A stretch of 64,000 nt of DNA. It comes from Annona cherimola (Eukaryota > Streptophyta > Magnoliopsida > Magnoliales > Annonaceae). The stretch is taken from NCBI GenBank assembly GCA_030490835.1, contig CM059975.1:51575174-51639173 (forward strand), read 5' to 3'. Below are positions 45,843 to 56,917 of the stretch, piece by piece (positions within the stretch are counted from its first letter, which is position 1; each line of letters opens with the position of its first letter). Below the pieces are notes generated by a model. It did no database searches, was not told where the DNA came from, and saw nothing but the letters and a program-made list of their open reading frames with translations. A program made the translations under genes and the position numbers.

Positions 45843-47542
45843 TGTAACGCCCCATTCATAAAAATACTCAATAACTAATCAACGGTGCTACACAATCATA
45901 GAAAAATTCGGCAGCATCTCCCCATAACATACAAGGGGTAATATGGAATACATGACCTGATATTCATTACATTTCCATCTGTAACATTCAATCCTATTTA
46001 TATACTTGCATCTTCATATAATAAGAACATTCATATAGAAGGAAATCATTACATATTTTCCTTACACAACAAACAGATATAATAGTCATGCATATGTGCA
46101 TCAACAAGGATTATAATCCAATCTGAAATACCAAATACATTATAGTTGTCAAAACGAATCCGCCTAAGTAATTGTCTACATATATGATTATCAAAAGAGC
46201 ACAAGTCTAAAAGAACTGGAATCAACATATTGTGCTAGGGTCTCTCATGTTTGATCTTCAACTTGTCCCATCCTTAAGTTCCCCTTCTGACCTGCGATCT
46301 AAAACCACAATAACAATGATATGAGTCTAAATAGACCCAGTAAGTAGATAGTGGTTAGCACAAAGTGCAAATAAGCATAATGATGGATACTCATACAGTG
46401 ATGAAGCTAATACACATGGGTCCAATACCCACTCCCAAGATCGTATACATATAACCATACACACAAATTGACCAACACAACCAATCATCTACTCATGTCC
46501 ATCAAGGGCCATGAACAACCCTCTCCTCATGTCAATCAGGGGCCATGAACAACCCTTACAACCAACTATTTGAGATAACGCATCATACATAACAGACAAT
46601 GAAACACATCGCAAACCACGCATACAACATCAACACAATTCAGATACAACACATAGATCTGTCACACAAGCATTTTATCAAACACATGATAGGTGCGAAA
46701 TGAAAGAACCTTCAATTCATACTCTCGATTGGGGCAAATCAATTCACGTCACATTTCAACAATATAACAACTGCTAAGAAGTCTTTTACATCATAGAAAT
46801 CACGCATTCAAAGTAAATTCACCATGAACCCTAACTGTTACGAACTCTACGCCTAATACCATGGAGTCGTTAGAAGCTATACATTCCCTCTAGCCTCGTA
46901 TCGCGTTTAACGTAAAATTTCATCACTAAATCGAGAAGGGGCGACATCTACTTACCTTGACCGTGATCCCTCCCAAGACAGCGACCCTAGATGTGGACTG
47001 CAGAAATTCGGAGCCTTGGAGCTTCCTGAACTCGGATCTATGACCTTCAAGGTAGTTGGTATAGTTTCCCTCAAGCGATCACGGGTGGTTCGAACTGAGT
47101 GGAAGAGAAAGTAGAAGAGGAACGAAGAACCAGAAGGGAAGGAGAAGAGAACGCGGTCGGGCGCGAAATGGAAATGAAACCCTAGAGCGCGGGTCGCTTA
47201 TGTTAATAGAATCATTTGAGTCGGGTCGGGGCTCGGGTCGGGTCCAGTCGCAATTAGTAATTTAATTCCCCTCTCCTACAACTTAATAATTTAAATTTTC
47301 TCCGGGGGCGCTGCCCCCTTCACCCCCGCAAGGGGAGCTGCCCCCTTGACCCCCGCGACCTGACCGGGCAGGTCGAACCCCGTACCTACTCTGCGAGGGA
47401 AACAATAGTCATAGTGCCCATCAATGGAACGCTAATCATACATGCACATATACACTATACATCTCCTAGATGTCGTGTCCATGTATGTTATGTATCCATT
47501 AATATCGTAAAATTCTTACTAGCATGTTCATAAGTTACCTCA
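45843..47542 (-). mobile_element. Solo LTR H
   Basis: 1,700 bp, TGTAACGCCCC...TTACCTCA with a perfect TSD TAAAT (45838-45842 and 47543-47547). It shares only the first about 10 bp with the D/F/G/I families. Bases 47100-47400 are unusually GC-rich for the window and hold two copies of a CCCCCGCAAGGGGAGCTGCC-like unit. In minus sense a degenerate TATA-like stretch precedes 'aagcgacccgcgctc'. No ORF of interest. Confidence 0.75.
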
Positions 47543-47901
47543 TAAATAGAGAAAAGTTATAATAAAAATAGAATAAAAATACCTGGTCCTCACATAAATC
47601 CAACATATATAATTCATGGAAATAATTAACATAATCCAAACATGAGACATGCTTAAAATAGCAACATATGTGGGGAATTATGAAAAATTCCAGCCAGGCT
47701 AATTGGGTTGAAATCAACCCAAACCTCATCCCTATCTTCCTTGAACCCTTGAATCTCCTCCTTTCATTCATTCATTTAGTACCCTAATTAAGGGTTTCAT
47801 AATTCATCATTTAGAGTTCTTTATTGATCAGATTCATGACCCACGAATGAAGTTGAAAAATTTAGAAATTAATGAATCAAACTTGATTCAATACTTACTT
47901 G

Positions 47902-49351
47902 TATTGGTCCCGAGTTGATGGAAATTACCCAAGAGGGGAGGGGTGAATTGGGTATTTAAAATTTTTAACTTAAATTAGAAACTTTACCCCGGTTTAGTTT
48001 AATCCCCTTTGATAAGATAAATGGAAAGCAGTAAGACAATGAAAGCAGAAATGAAAAATAATAGACAAGATTTGTAGTGGTTCGGGCAACCTTCCCTACT
48101 CCACTCTTCCAAGCTCACACTCCCTTGTGACTTGGGTTCCACTATGTATTCCGCAAATACAACTAGAGCCTCCGCTCTCTTCTAGATTCTAGCTCTAGGG
48201 GGCATATACAACCAGAGCTTCCGCTCTCTTCTAGATTCTAGCTCTAGGGGGTGTATACAACAAAGAGCACAAGTAGGTGATGAGTTCCACTCAAGTCACA
48301 ACCCTACTTTGCTATAACTTGGTTTGAAACACCAAACTCAAACCAAGCACCAAAAACTGAATATCAAAATGAAATGAAAGAAATCTACACTTTACAGATT
48401 TGTGTAGTATGTTTCAGCTCGAGGAAGAATTTGTAGAAGCAACGAATCGTTTTGCGTTGAAGCAAACAGCAACTTTGAATCTTGTTCTTCCTTTGAAAGT
48501 TTATAGATCACTCAATTGTAGAGAAAAGTGGATTAAACTCTTGGTAGCACTTCTTTCCTCTTTTTCAGCTCTTCCTTGTGTATTTCCACGTTTGCTTGAG
48601 TGTCTATATACAGAGGAGGGAGAATTTTGAACGTTATAGAGTTGGTTGGCGCGTAATAAATATTCCAACATTCAAAAATTCAAACGTTATTCCTCCAAGT
48701 CGTAGATGGAGTCAACTTCGTGTGCAACTTCGCCCAAGTCGCATTATGGAGTTGACTTCGGGTGCGACTTCGGCTGTGCTCCGCTTGTTCAAGTTCTTCC
48801 TCGGGTCAACTTGGCCTTGGACTTGACCCAAGTTGCAGGTGGAGTCGACTTCGGGTGCGACTTCACTAAAGTTGATGCTGGACTTAGATTAATCTTCATA
48901 TATTCCAAGTCAAATTTTTAGGTCATCTTGATCTTCAACTTGACTCAAGTCTGGCCTTAAGTCGACTTAGCCTTCGACTTGACTTCTGAAATTCTGCCCT
49001 GTCCAACTGAAGTCGATGCTGGAGTCGACTTGGCCTGCGACTTCACCCAAGTCGCAAGTGGAGTCGACTTTGTCTGCGACTTCGGCACCTCTTGGTCCCA
49101 ATTTCAACGCTGGACAAAAATAGGCATTTGAAGTCGCTGCTGGAGTCGACTTGGGGATCAAATTGGCCTAAGTCAATGTCTGAGTCGACTTGGAGATCGA
49201 CTTGACCTGCCATACTTCATATTTTTTATTTTTATATCCTTAAAAAAGTACAAAACACATTAGTAGCTAAAACTTACTCAAATTGTGTTGTTAATCATCA
49301 AAACACATGTTTGGGATATTTTGTATTTGATTTTATCAATTGTTTCCAACA
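47902..49351 (-). repeat. Copia LTR in minus orientation (CopB, left)
   Basis: 1,450 bp, related to the CopA LTR: starts TATTGGTCCCGAG (TG decayed to TA) and ends TTTCCAACA. It carries a TATA box (minus TATATAGAC, 48611-48603), the AGTCGACTT array (48690-49210) and a 56-58-bp tandem duplication at about 48160-48262 ('cgctctcttctagattctag' units) that is single in CopA. It is followed by a minus-sense polypurine tract (49352-49366), so it is the 3' LTR of a minus-strand element. Confidence 0.88.
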
Positions 49352-49635
49352 ATCTCCCCCTTTTTGATGATTGACAAAACCAATTTGAGTTTATATCTTT
49401 CAATATGTCATTTTATCCTATTTTTTAGAATAGTCATAAGTCATTTGCCTTTTGAACTTGGTGAGACTGTCATATATATTTCATTTTCATCATTTGCATA
49501 TGTTGTTTCAAGTAATCACAATTTGAATTCTTATTTAAACAATCATTCAACCATTTCAAACCAAATCATTAGTGATCAGAGCAAAGCATAATTAATCTAG
49601 ACATGAAACAGAGCACAAGTTATAATACAAGGCTT
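49352..49635 (-). mobile_element. Minus-strand copia tail ending at an inverted junction
   Basis: Polypurine tract plus about 270 bp of 3' noncoding region. It aligns in reverse complement with 54700-54938 of the adjacent plus-strand element (shared 'agtgatcagagca', 'aacagagca', 'ataatacaag'). At about 49626-49640 it passes directly into plus-strand integrase sequence. Confidence 0.8.
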
Positions 49636-50450
49636 AGACATATAAATATGTCAAATATTAAAATGTTGTGGAAAAAGAATCTAGTACAAGGGTTACCAAA
49701 GCTTAAATATGACAAGGATAAGATTTGCAAAGCTTGTCAATTATCTAAACAACCCAAAATGCCATTTTCCACCAAAAAAGAAATTTCAACGACTAGACCA
49801 CTTGAATTGTTGCATATGGATCTTTATGGACCATCAGACATTTTAACTGTTGGTGGGAAAAAGTATGTGTATGTAATTGTTGATGATTTTTCAAGATTTA
49901 CTTGGATTATATTCTTAGCTAGCAAAGATGAAGCATTTTCTATGTTTGTCACGTTTTCAAATTTGGTGCAAAATGAAAAATAAAGTTAAATTATTTCCAT
50001 TAGAAGTGATCACGGTGGTGAATTTGAAAATAAACGATTCATAGAATTTTGCAACAAAAAAAGAATTTACCATACATTTTCTGCACCAAGAACTCCTTAA
50101 CAAAATGGAGTTGTTGAAAGGAAAAATCGGACAATAGAAGAAATGGCTAGAACTATGATAAATGAGAGTAAATTATCCAAAAGATTTTGAGGTGAAGCTG
50201 TAAGTACAGCTTGTCATGCATTAAACCGAGTTACCATTAGAGCAATATTGAAAAAGACCCCATATGAACTTTAGAAAAGCAGAAAACTAAACATATCATA
50301 TTTCCATACTTTTGGATGTACTTATTATGTGTTAAACAATGGAAAAACAAATTTAGAAAAATTAGATGCCAAAACTGATGAATCAATTTTCCTTGGTTAT
50401 TCATCAAATAGCAAAACATATAGAATTTTCAACAAAAGAAACAAATAGTG
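49636..50450 (+). pseudogene. CopB integrase (truncated at 5' side)
   Basis: Begins inside the zinc region ('RHINMSNIKMLWKKNLVQG', 'CKACQLSKQPKMPFSTKKE'), so gag, protease and the first His are missing. The core has 'LLHMDLYGPS' and 'VDDFSRFTWI', then a TAA after 'QNEK' (49981-49983, probable CAA), 'SDHGGEFENKRF', another stop after 'SAPRTP' and 'QNGVVERKNRTIEEMART'. A TAG follows 'TPYEL', at the very codon where CopA has TGA. Downstream the frame is lost before RT. Confidence 0.85.
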
Positions 50451-50699
50451 GAGGAATAAATACATGTTGTTTTTTATGAATTTAACCAAATTCCGAGAAA
50501 GGAGGATGAACTAAGTGATGCAGATGATACATTGAAGAAATCAAAAGCAAAACAACAAGAGTAACAAGAGGAAACCGAGCCTAAGCCAGAAAATTCCACG
50601 GAGGAAAAGGTAAGTAAAGGTAATGATTTCTATAAACCTCCAACTGATTTGAGATTCAAAAATGTCCATCCAATTGAGTAAGTTATTGGCAACATCTAT

Positions 50700-52291
50700 G
50701 AAGGAGTAAAGACTAGAAGGTCGAAACAAAACATTTGTGAACAATATACTTTTGTATCAAAAATTGATCCAACAACTATCGAACAAGCTCTTAATGATGA
50801 AAATTGGGTTATTGCAATGCAAGAAGAACTAAATCAATTTGAAAGAAATAATGTATGAAATTTATTTCCTAGACCCAATGATTGCACTATTATTGGTACC
50901 AAATGGGTATTTGGAATAAATTAGGCGAAAGTGGACTTGTGATAAGAAACAAAGCTAGACTAGTAGCCAAAGGGTATTCCCAAGAAGAAGGGATTGATTT
51001 TGAAGAATCATATGCACCCGTGGCTAGATTAGAAGCCATACGTATTTTACTAGCATTTGCTTCTCACATGGATTTCAAATTGTTTCAAATGGATGTAAAA
51101 AATGTATTCTTGAATGGATACTTGAATGAAGAAGTATATGTTGAACAACCCCCTAGATTTGAAGAAAAAGATCAATTAAAATATGTTTATAAATTAATCA
51201 AAGCATTATATGGGCTAAAACAAGCTCCACGAGCTTGGTATGAAAGGTTAAATAAATTTTTTATTGATCATGAATTTCAAAGAGGAAAGGTTGACACTAC
51301 ATTATTCATCAAGTATAAAAGTAAAAATATTTTAATTGTGAAAATTTATTTAGATGATATAATATTTGGTGCTACTGATGAAACTCTGTGCTAAGAATTT
51401 TCTAAGATTATGCAGAGTGAATTCGAAATGAGCATGATGGGAGAATTAAATTTCTTTCTTGGACTACAAATCAAGCAACAAGCCGAAGGAATATTCATAA
51501 ATCAATCCAAGTATATCAAAAAAATGCTAAAGAAATTTGAAATGCAAACTAGCAAGGGAGCAAATACTCCAATGAGTTCAACAATCAAGATCGACACGGA
51601 TGAAAATGGTAAATGTATCGATCAAAAGCTTTATAGAAGTATGATAGGATCATTGTTGTATTTAACTGCTTCTAGACCCGATATTCTTTTCAGTGTTTGT
51701 ATGTGTTCTAGATTTCAAGCATGTCCTAAAGAATCACATTTATTGGCTATAAAAAGAATTTTTAAATATTTAATAAATACCACTAATCTTGGACTATGGT
51801 ATCCAAAGGGAACAACTTTTGATTTAATCGGCTACTCGGATGCGGATTTTGCCGGATACAAAGTAGATAGAAAAAGTACTAGTGGAACATGTCAATTCCT
51901 TGGAAACATGTTGGTTTCATGGTATTCAAGAAAACAAACTAGTATTGCTCTATCTACGGCGGAAGCAGAATATATAACCGCCAGGAGCTGTTGTGCCCAA
52001 CTACTTTGGATGAAACAACAACTAAAAGACTATGGTATTGATTATTATAATATTTCAATTAGATGTGATAATACAAGTGCAATTTGTTTGACTAAAAATC
52101 TTGTATTGCATTCTAGAACCAAACACATAGATGTAAGACATCATTTTATTCGTGAACATGTTGAAAATCATGATGTTTGTTTGGAATATATGAAAACTGA
52201 ATATCAAACTGCAGATATTTTTACCAAACCTTTAGCAAAGGAATCATTTTACAAAATTAGAAATGATACGGGGATGATTGAGTTCAATTAA
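50700..52291 (+). pseudogene. CopB reverse transcriptase and RNase H
   Basis: Readable from about 50700 in shifting frames. 50882-51394 and 51410-52291 are one frame split by a TAA (51392-51394, 'ETLC' then stop, probable CAA). RT motifs: '[15 protein letters not shown]', '[15 protein letters not shown]', '[16 protein letters not shown]' and '[11 protein letters not shown]' (YVDD to YLDD). RNase H: '[17 protein letters not shown]', '[12 protein letters not shown]', 'IRCDNTSAI', '[12 protein letters not shown]'. It is closely similar to CopA throughout but clearly more decayed. Confidence 0.9.
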
Positions 52292-52896
52292 GAATAATTA
52301 GATGGGAAAAATGGACTTAGCAAAGTCCAAGTCGATAGGCCAAGTCGACTTCACCTAGGGCAAAGTCGACTTCAGCGTGCGACCGTCGGGCTTCCAGCCG
52401 TCACTTCCTTTTCCCTCTTCTTTTCTTCTTCTTCTTCCTCCCTCTCATTTCTTCCTCCCGCGACAGCCTATCCCTCTTCCGATTTTCCTCCTGCATCTCT
52501 CTTTTTCTCTCCGGCAATTTTTCTCTCCGGCAGACTCCATTTCCGGCCACACCTACCTCCTCTTTCTCTCCGGCTACCCAACTGTTTCCTCAGCCCTCTC
52601 TTCTCTCTCATTTTCCTCCTATAGGTCCCTCTGCGGTCTCTCTCTCTCCCTTCCTTTTTCTTCTCTGACAGTTCCTGTCCGGCACTCCCCTTGTCCGGTC
52701 TCTCTCACAATTCCGAACCCATCTGTCTCTTGCAAATCCTCCTCTCAGTCTGATTTTTATCTCCCATTTTCTCTTTCCATTACAGATTCCTTCATTTCCT
52801 CAACTATCTCTCTTTATTTTCTCTTCCTAAGCTCTTTCTCTTCTCTCTTTCACTCAAGCTCTCAAACTCTACTTTGAAAGTCCATAATCCCATCAA
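52292..52896 (+). promoter_or_regulatory. Intergenic array and pyrimidine-rich leader before CopB third ORF
   Basis: AAGTCGACTT-type motifs at 52325-52380, then about 490 bp of C/T-rich sequence (52385-52870) with no purine-rich breaks, ending 'cactcaagctctcaaactc' shortly before the ATG at 52897. The 166-codon ORF in this stretch is compositional. The layout parallels 29981-29550 of CopA. Confidence 0.45.
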
Positions 52897-54387
52897 ATGG
52901 CACCTAAACCTCGATTGCCTAAGCTAGCAATATCCAAGCCATCACAGAGGCCTGTTCCCAGACCATCCAGCTCCCAGGGTGAGGAGGATGTACCTAGAAG
53001 ACAGCGAACCCCCGCGAAACGACCTCAAAACAAGTCGTCGACTTCCATTGGCCGTAGGGTTCAATTTCAAGAGGTAACTCCATCAACCACGGCTGACCGG
53101 GAAGAGGACCAACAGACCTAGCAGAGCACAAAAATAGGGACTAGATGAAAGGGAATCCTTGCTGCTAAAGCTCAAGTCTTGAAGATGTCGATGACATATT
53201 TCAAGATAGAACTCCAGCATAGTCGATTCTACAAGTCATTCTATGAGCGTAAGGTGTTTATTCCTAAGATCATAGATTTCAAGTTTTTGAGCGACTATGA
53301 GTTCGAGATTGAGGAGCTTTTAGACTTCCAAGGATGGACCAGATTATTGAAAGAAGATGATAGAGTTTACCCTGACTTGACTAGGATCTTTTACTATCTA
53401 TGGGATGATCAGTATTTCAGTACCTACGTCAAGGGGGTTGAGATGTTTTTGGGTACTAGAGGAGTCCCAAGCCTAGATCAGGCTATTAGACAAGTGGGAC
53501 GAATCTTGGAGGTCCCCTATGAGGAAGAGCAGCTACCAGCAGATCTCACCATCACTCAAATCTATAATCAGCTCACCAGGAGTGACAAGTATCATCCCGG
53601 GATCAAGTTCCTACATTACATGGACTTATCCCCAAGGCTAAGAGTTCTAAGATTGCTCATTGCCCACTACATCTATCTTAAGGGCGGAGGAAGGAATGAA
53701 CTAAACCCTCAGGAGGTAGGAATTTTGTGGAAAGTCACAAATCGGGTCAAGGTCAGCCTTCCGCGACTATTCCTAGAAGCCCTGGCCTCGAGAAAAGACA
53801 ACCCACGAGGGGTTTTGCCCTACGGGACTTGGATTACCAAGATCCTCGAACATTTTGAGGTTGACGTTGATGGTGAGCCATTCGAGGTACTGAAGCTGAT
53901 GAATGCCATCAACAAGGCCTTGCTCCAGAGGATGAAGATAAACATGGAGCAGTTCAGGGCTAATATAATACAAGAAAGGATGGGTGTACCGGCTCAAGAC
54001 AAACCTGAGGATGCACAGGCTCAGGGGGAGCAGCCCCCGTCACCTCCAGAGGAGCAGCCAACTCCACCTCAGGATGCTCTAGAGGAGCCAGCCTCGCCAG
54101 CATCACATGGCTCATGTTCGCCTCATGGCTCAGAGATACCGGATCCCGCTCCTAAACCTCCATCATGGGACAACTCGGTCAATGCAATCCGAGAGCATCT
54201 AGAGCAGATCGAGGACTGGCTGATGAATCAGATTGCTGAGATCCTCAATGCGGTCATGGATATGCATTCCCAACAAGATCGCATGGATCGAGAACTAAGG
54301 ACGATCGGATATCATTTGGCCTCCGGCAGCCATAGAAATCAACCTATCCCAGAACTGGATCCATTTGACACCGGATCAGTTCGCTGA
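52897..54387 (+). pseudogene. CopB third ORF (post-pol)
   Basis: Homologue of 29517-27967. Start ATG at 52897 ('MAPKPRLPKLAISKPSQRP'). In-frame stops occur at 53119-53121 (TAG) and 53146-53148 (TGA), and then an open frame runs to 54387 (496 codons in all). The conserved domain has 'RFYKSFYERKVFIPKIIDF', 'VYPDLTRIFYYLWDDQYF', 'SDKYHPGIKFLHYMDLSPRL' and 'RKDNPRGVLPYGTWITKILE'. The C-terminal half is acidic and Pro-rich ('EQPPSPPEEQPTPPQDA'), then a helix with heptad-like spacing ('IREHLEQIEDWLMNQIAEIL') and the conserved tail 'NQPIPELDPFDTGSVR'. This copy shows that the 28450 stop in CopA is not native. Confidence 0.82.
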
Positions 54388-54938
54388 GATCCAACTCAGG
54401 CCCCCATCTCGTCCTTTTACTCTTCAGCCCATGTCCGACCAATCCGGCCTACCCAAACTCCATATCTGATATCTGCGTTTCAGTTTACCAAATCTTTGCG
54501 AGTCGACCCCTATTTGATCTGTCGACAAAAAGGGAGAGAATAGTTGAGTTTTGAGTTTAGATTTTTAGGATTTTGGGTTGGGTAGCTTGTATATAGGTAT
54601 TATTTGCTTTTGAAACTTGTATGAAAATTTTTGATTATATATGAAAAGACTGTTTATGAAAAAGCTTGTTTGTGTTCTGATTACTTATGCAAAGTTTATA
54701 CTTATCACTTGTATTATGCTCTGATTACAAATGCTCTGTTTTATGCTCTGATCACTATTCTTCTATTTTGAACTGGTTGGTTAAATGATTGTTTAAGATT
54801 CAACTTGTTGAAAATGAAATATGTACGACAATTTCACTAAGTTCAAAAGGTAAATAACTTACGATTGTCCTAAAAATGTCAAAACTGGATAAAATGACAT
54901 ATTCAAAGGTATAAACTCAAATTGGTTTTGTCAATCAT
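54388..54938 (+). other. CopB 3' noncoding region
   Basis: AT-rich, with three 'tgctctgat' type motifs at 54675-54770. The region is shared with CopA (27599-27966) and with the minus-strand tail at 49367-49635. No ORF. Confidence 0.5.
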
Positions 54939-54953
54939 AAAAAAGGAGGAGAT
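54939..54953 (+). other. Polypurine tract before LTR
   Basis: AAAAAAGGAGGAGAT directly before TGTTGG at 54954, the plus-strand counterpart of the CopA polypurine tract. Confidence 0.85.
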
Positions 54954-56787
54954 TGTTGGAAACAATTGTTGAAATCAAATGAAAAATCTCCAAAGTATGT
55001 GTTTTGATGATTAACAACACAATTTGAGTGAGTTTTAGTTACTAATATGTTTTGTGCAATGTTTAAGTATATAAAAATGAAAAATATGAAGCATGGCAGG
55101 TCATGTCGATCTTCAAGTCGACTCAGACATCGACTTAGGCGAAGTCACAGGCCAAGTCGACTCGAGCAGCGACTTCAAAGCCCTATTTTTGTCCAGCGTT
55201 GAAATTGGGGAGCAAAGCTACCGAAGTCGCACATGAAGTCGACTCCACTTGTGACTTGGGCAAATTCGCAGGCCAAGTCGACTCCAGCATCGACTTCAAT
55301 TGAGCAGCGAAGAACTTGAAGAGCCAAGTTGCAGACCAAGTCGACTCTATGCCAGACTTGAGTGAAGTTGAAGGCCAAGTCGACTCAAACACTCGACTTA
55401 AGCAAACGAAGATCAAAACAAGACCAAAGTAAGCAAGGTTGCATGAATCCATCATGTTGGAACATGAACACATACTTGGACATCTTCCATGCATTCCAAG
55501 ACTCAAGTACTCAAGAATTCAAGATATGGAATCCAAGGTTCTCAAGATAAATAATCATACAATGTTCCAACAAATGCAAAACAAAGGAAGAATATTTAAA
55601 GTTGAAGAAATTAAAGTGACCTAAGTCTTTTCAAGAAAGTTTAAGCTCACTTGGCAAGATAAAGAAGTCAAGTCGCAAAGAAGTCGACTCCAGCATCGAC
55701 TTGGGTCAAGTGCTAGACCAAGTCGACCTAAAAGATAGACTTGGAAACTGGAAGAATCCGAAGTCGCACCTGAAGTCGAATCCACATGCGACTTGGGTTA
55801 AGTCCAAGGCCAAGTCGACCCGAGGAAGAACTTGAACAACCTGAGCACAGTCGAAGTCACACCCGAAGTCGACTCCACCTGCGACTTCAATCGTAACGTT
55901 CGAATTTTTGAACGTTGGCACATTTATTACGCGCCTACCAACTCCATAACGTTCAAAATTCTCCCTCCACTATATATAGACACTCAAGCAAACGTAGAAA
56001 CACATAAGATAGAGCAGACAAAGAGGAAAGAAGAGCCACTAAGAGTTATATTCTACTTTCTTATACATTTGAGTAATCTATACACGATTAAAGGAAGAAC
56101 AATCTTAAACTTGTTGTTTGCTTCCACGCAGAACGATTCGTCACTTCTACGAATTCTTCCTCGAGCTAAAACTTGCTACACAAATTTATAAAGTGTAGAT
56201 TTCTTTCATTTCATCTTGTTATTTGGTTTTTTGTGCTTAGTTGGAGTTTGGTGTTTCAAACCGAGTTATAGCAAAGTAGGGTTGTGACTGGAGTGGAACT
56301 CGTCACCTACTTGTGCTACGTGTTGTATACGCCCCCTAGAGCTAAAATCTAGAAGAGAGCGAGACTCTAGTTGTATATGCCCCCTAGAGCTTGAATCTAG
56401 AAGAGAGCGGAAGCTCTAGTTGTATTCGCAGAATACATAGTGGAACCCAAGTCACAAAGGGTGTGAGCTTGGAAGAGTGGAGTAGGGAAGGTTGCCCGAA
56501 CCACTATAAATCTTGTCTATTGCTTTTCATTTTTGCTTTCATTATCTTATTTCTTTTCATTTGTCTTATTAAAGGGGATTAAACTAAACCGAGGCAAAGT
56601 TTCTAATTTAAGTTTAAAATTTTAAAATACCCAATTCACCCCTCCCCTCTTGGGTAATTGCCATCAACTCAGGACCAACAAAGGGGACTAAACTAAATCG
56701 GGGATCATTTTCTGTGTAAGTGAAAAATTTTAAATACCCAATTTACCCCTCCCCTCTTGGGTAATTGCCATAAACTTAGGACCAACA
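54954..56787 (+). repeat. Copia LTR (plus) shared by CopB 3' side and CopC 5' side
   Basis: Starts TGTTGGAAACAATTG after a polypurine tract and ends GGACCAACA (56787) two nucleotides before a PBS, so this one LTR serves as 3' LTR for what lies left and 5' LTR for what lies right. It is 1,834 bp, longer than the 1,450-1,605 bp of the others, partly because its last about 107 bp are duplicated (ends at 56680 and 56787). AGTCGACTT array at 55100-55890, TATATATAGA at 55971-55980, and the 'tagaagagagcg' duplicated block at 56328-56412. Confidence 0.87.
55971..55980 (+). promoter_or_regulatory. TATA box of CopC 5' LTR
   Basis: TATATATAGA placed just after the palindrome array and before the leader 'cactcaagcaaacg', matching the TATA position in CopA and CopB. 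Confidence 0.6.
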
Positions 56788-56789
56788 AG

Positions 56790-56801
56790 TGGTATCAGAG
56801 C
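56790..56801 (+). other. PBS of CopC (tRNA-Met initiator)
   Basis: TGGTATCAGAGC two nucleotides after the LTR end, as in CopA. Confidence 0.92.
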
Positions 56802-56917
56802 AGGTCTTTGAGTTTAAACCAAAGAAATCTTTTGAAATGACATTCCAATCAACTTCCACCCCAGCTTTTGTCGAGGGTCAATCTTTGACTAGACCACCTC
56901 TATTTGATGGGACTAAC

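Larger units (their letters stand above)
38165..47901 (-). mobile_element. Long LTR, family E copy 3 (split by G, a MITE and H)
   Basis: Minus-sense E LTR in the pieces 38165-40528, 44118-45842 and 47548-47901, about 4.4 kb in all and still without its U3 end, since the copia complex begins at 47902. The left end has most of the U5 block ('gaatcaggattattg', 'cggcgggtt', 'tctcgtccaact'), but the terminal TGTRRCGCC is missing at the fold-back junction. The first 1.1 kb is the inverted counterpart of 37208-38155. The piece 47548-47901 matches 500-760 of E copy 1. Predicted ORFs here (38802-39020, 39856-40089, 47535-47771) are repeat artefacts. Confidence 0.7.

Noticed and set aside
52377..52877. 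166-codon Ser/Pro/Leu-rich ORF
   Set aside because: It is compositional, from a pyrimidine-rich leader upstream of the third ORF of CopB. It has no domain and no counterpart frame in CopA.
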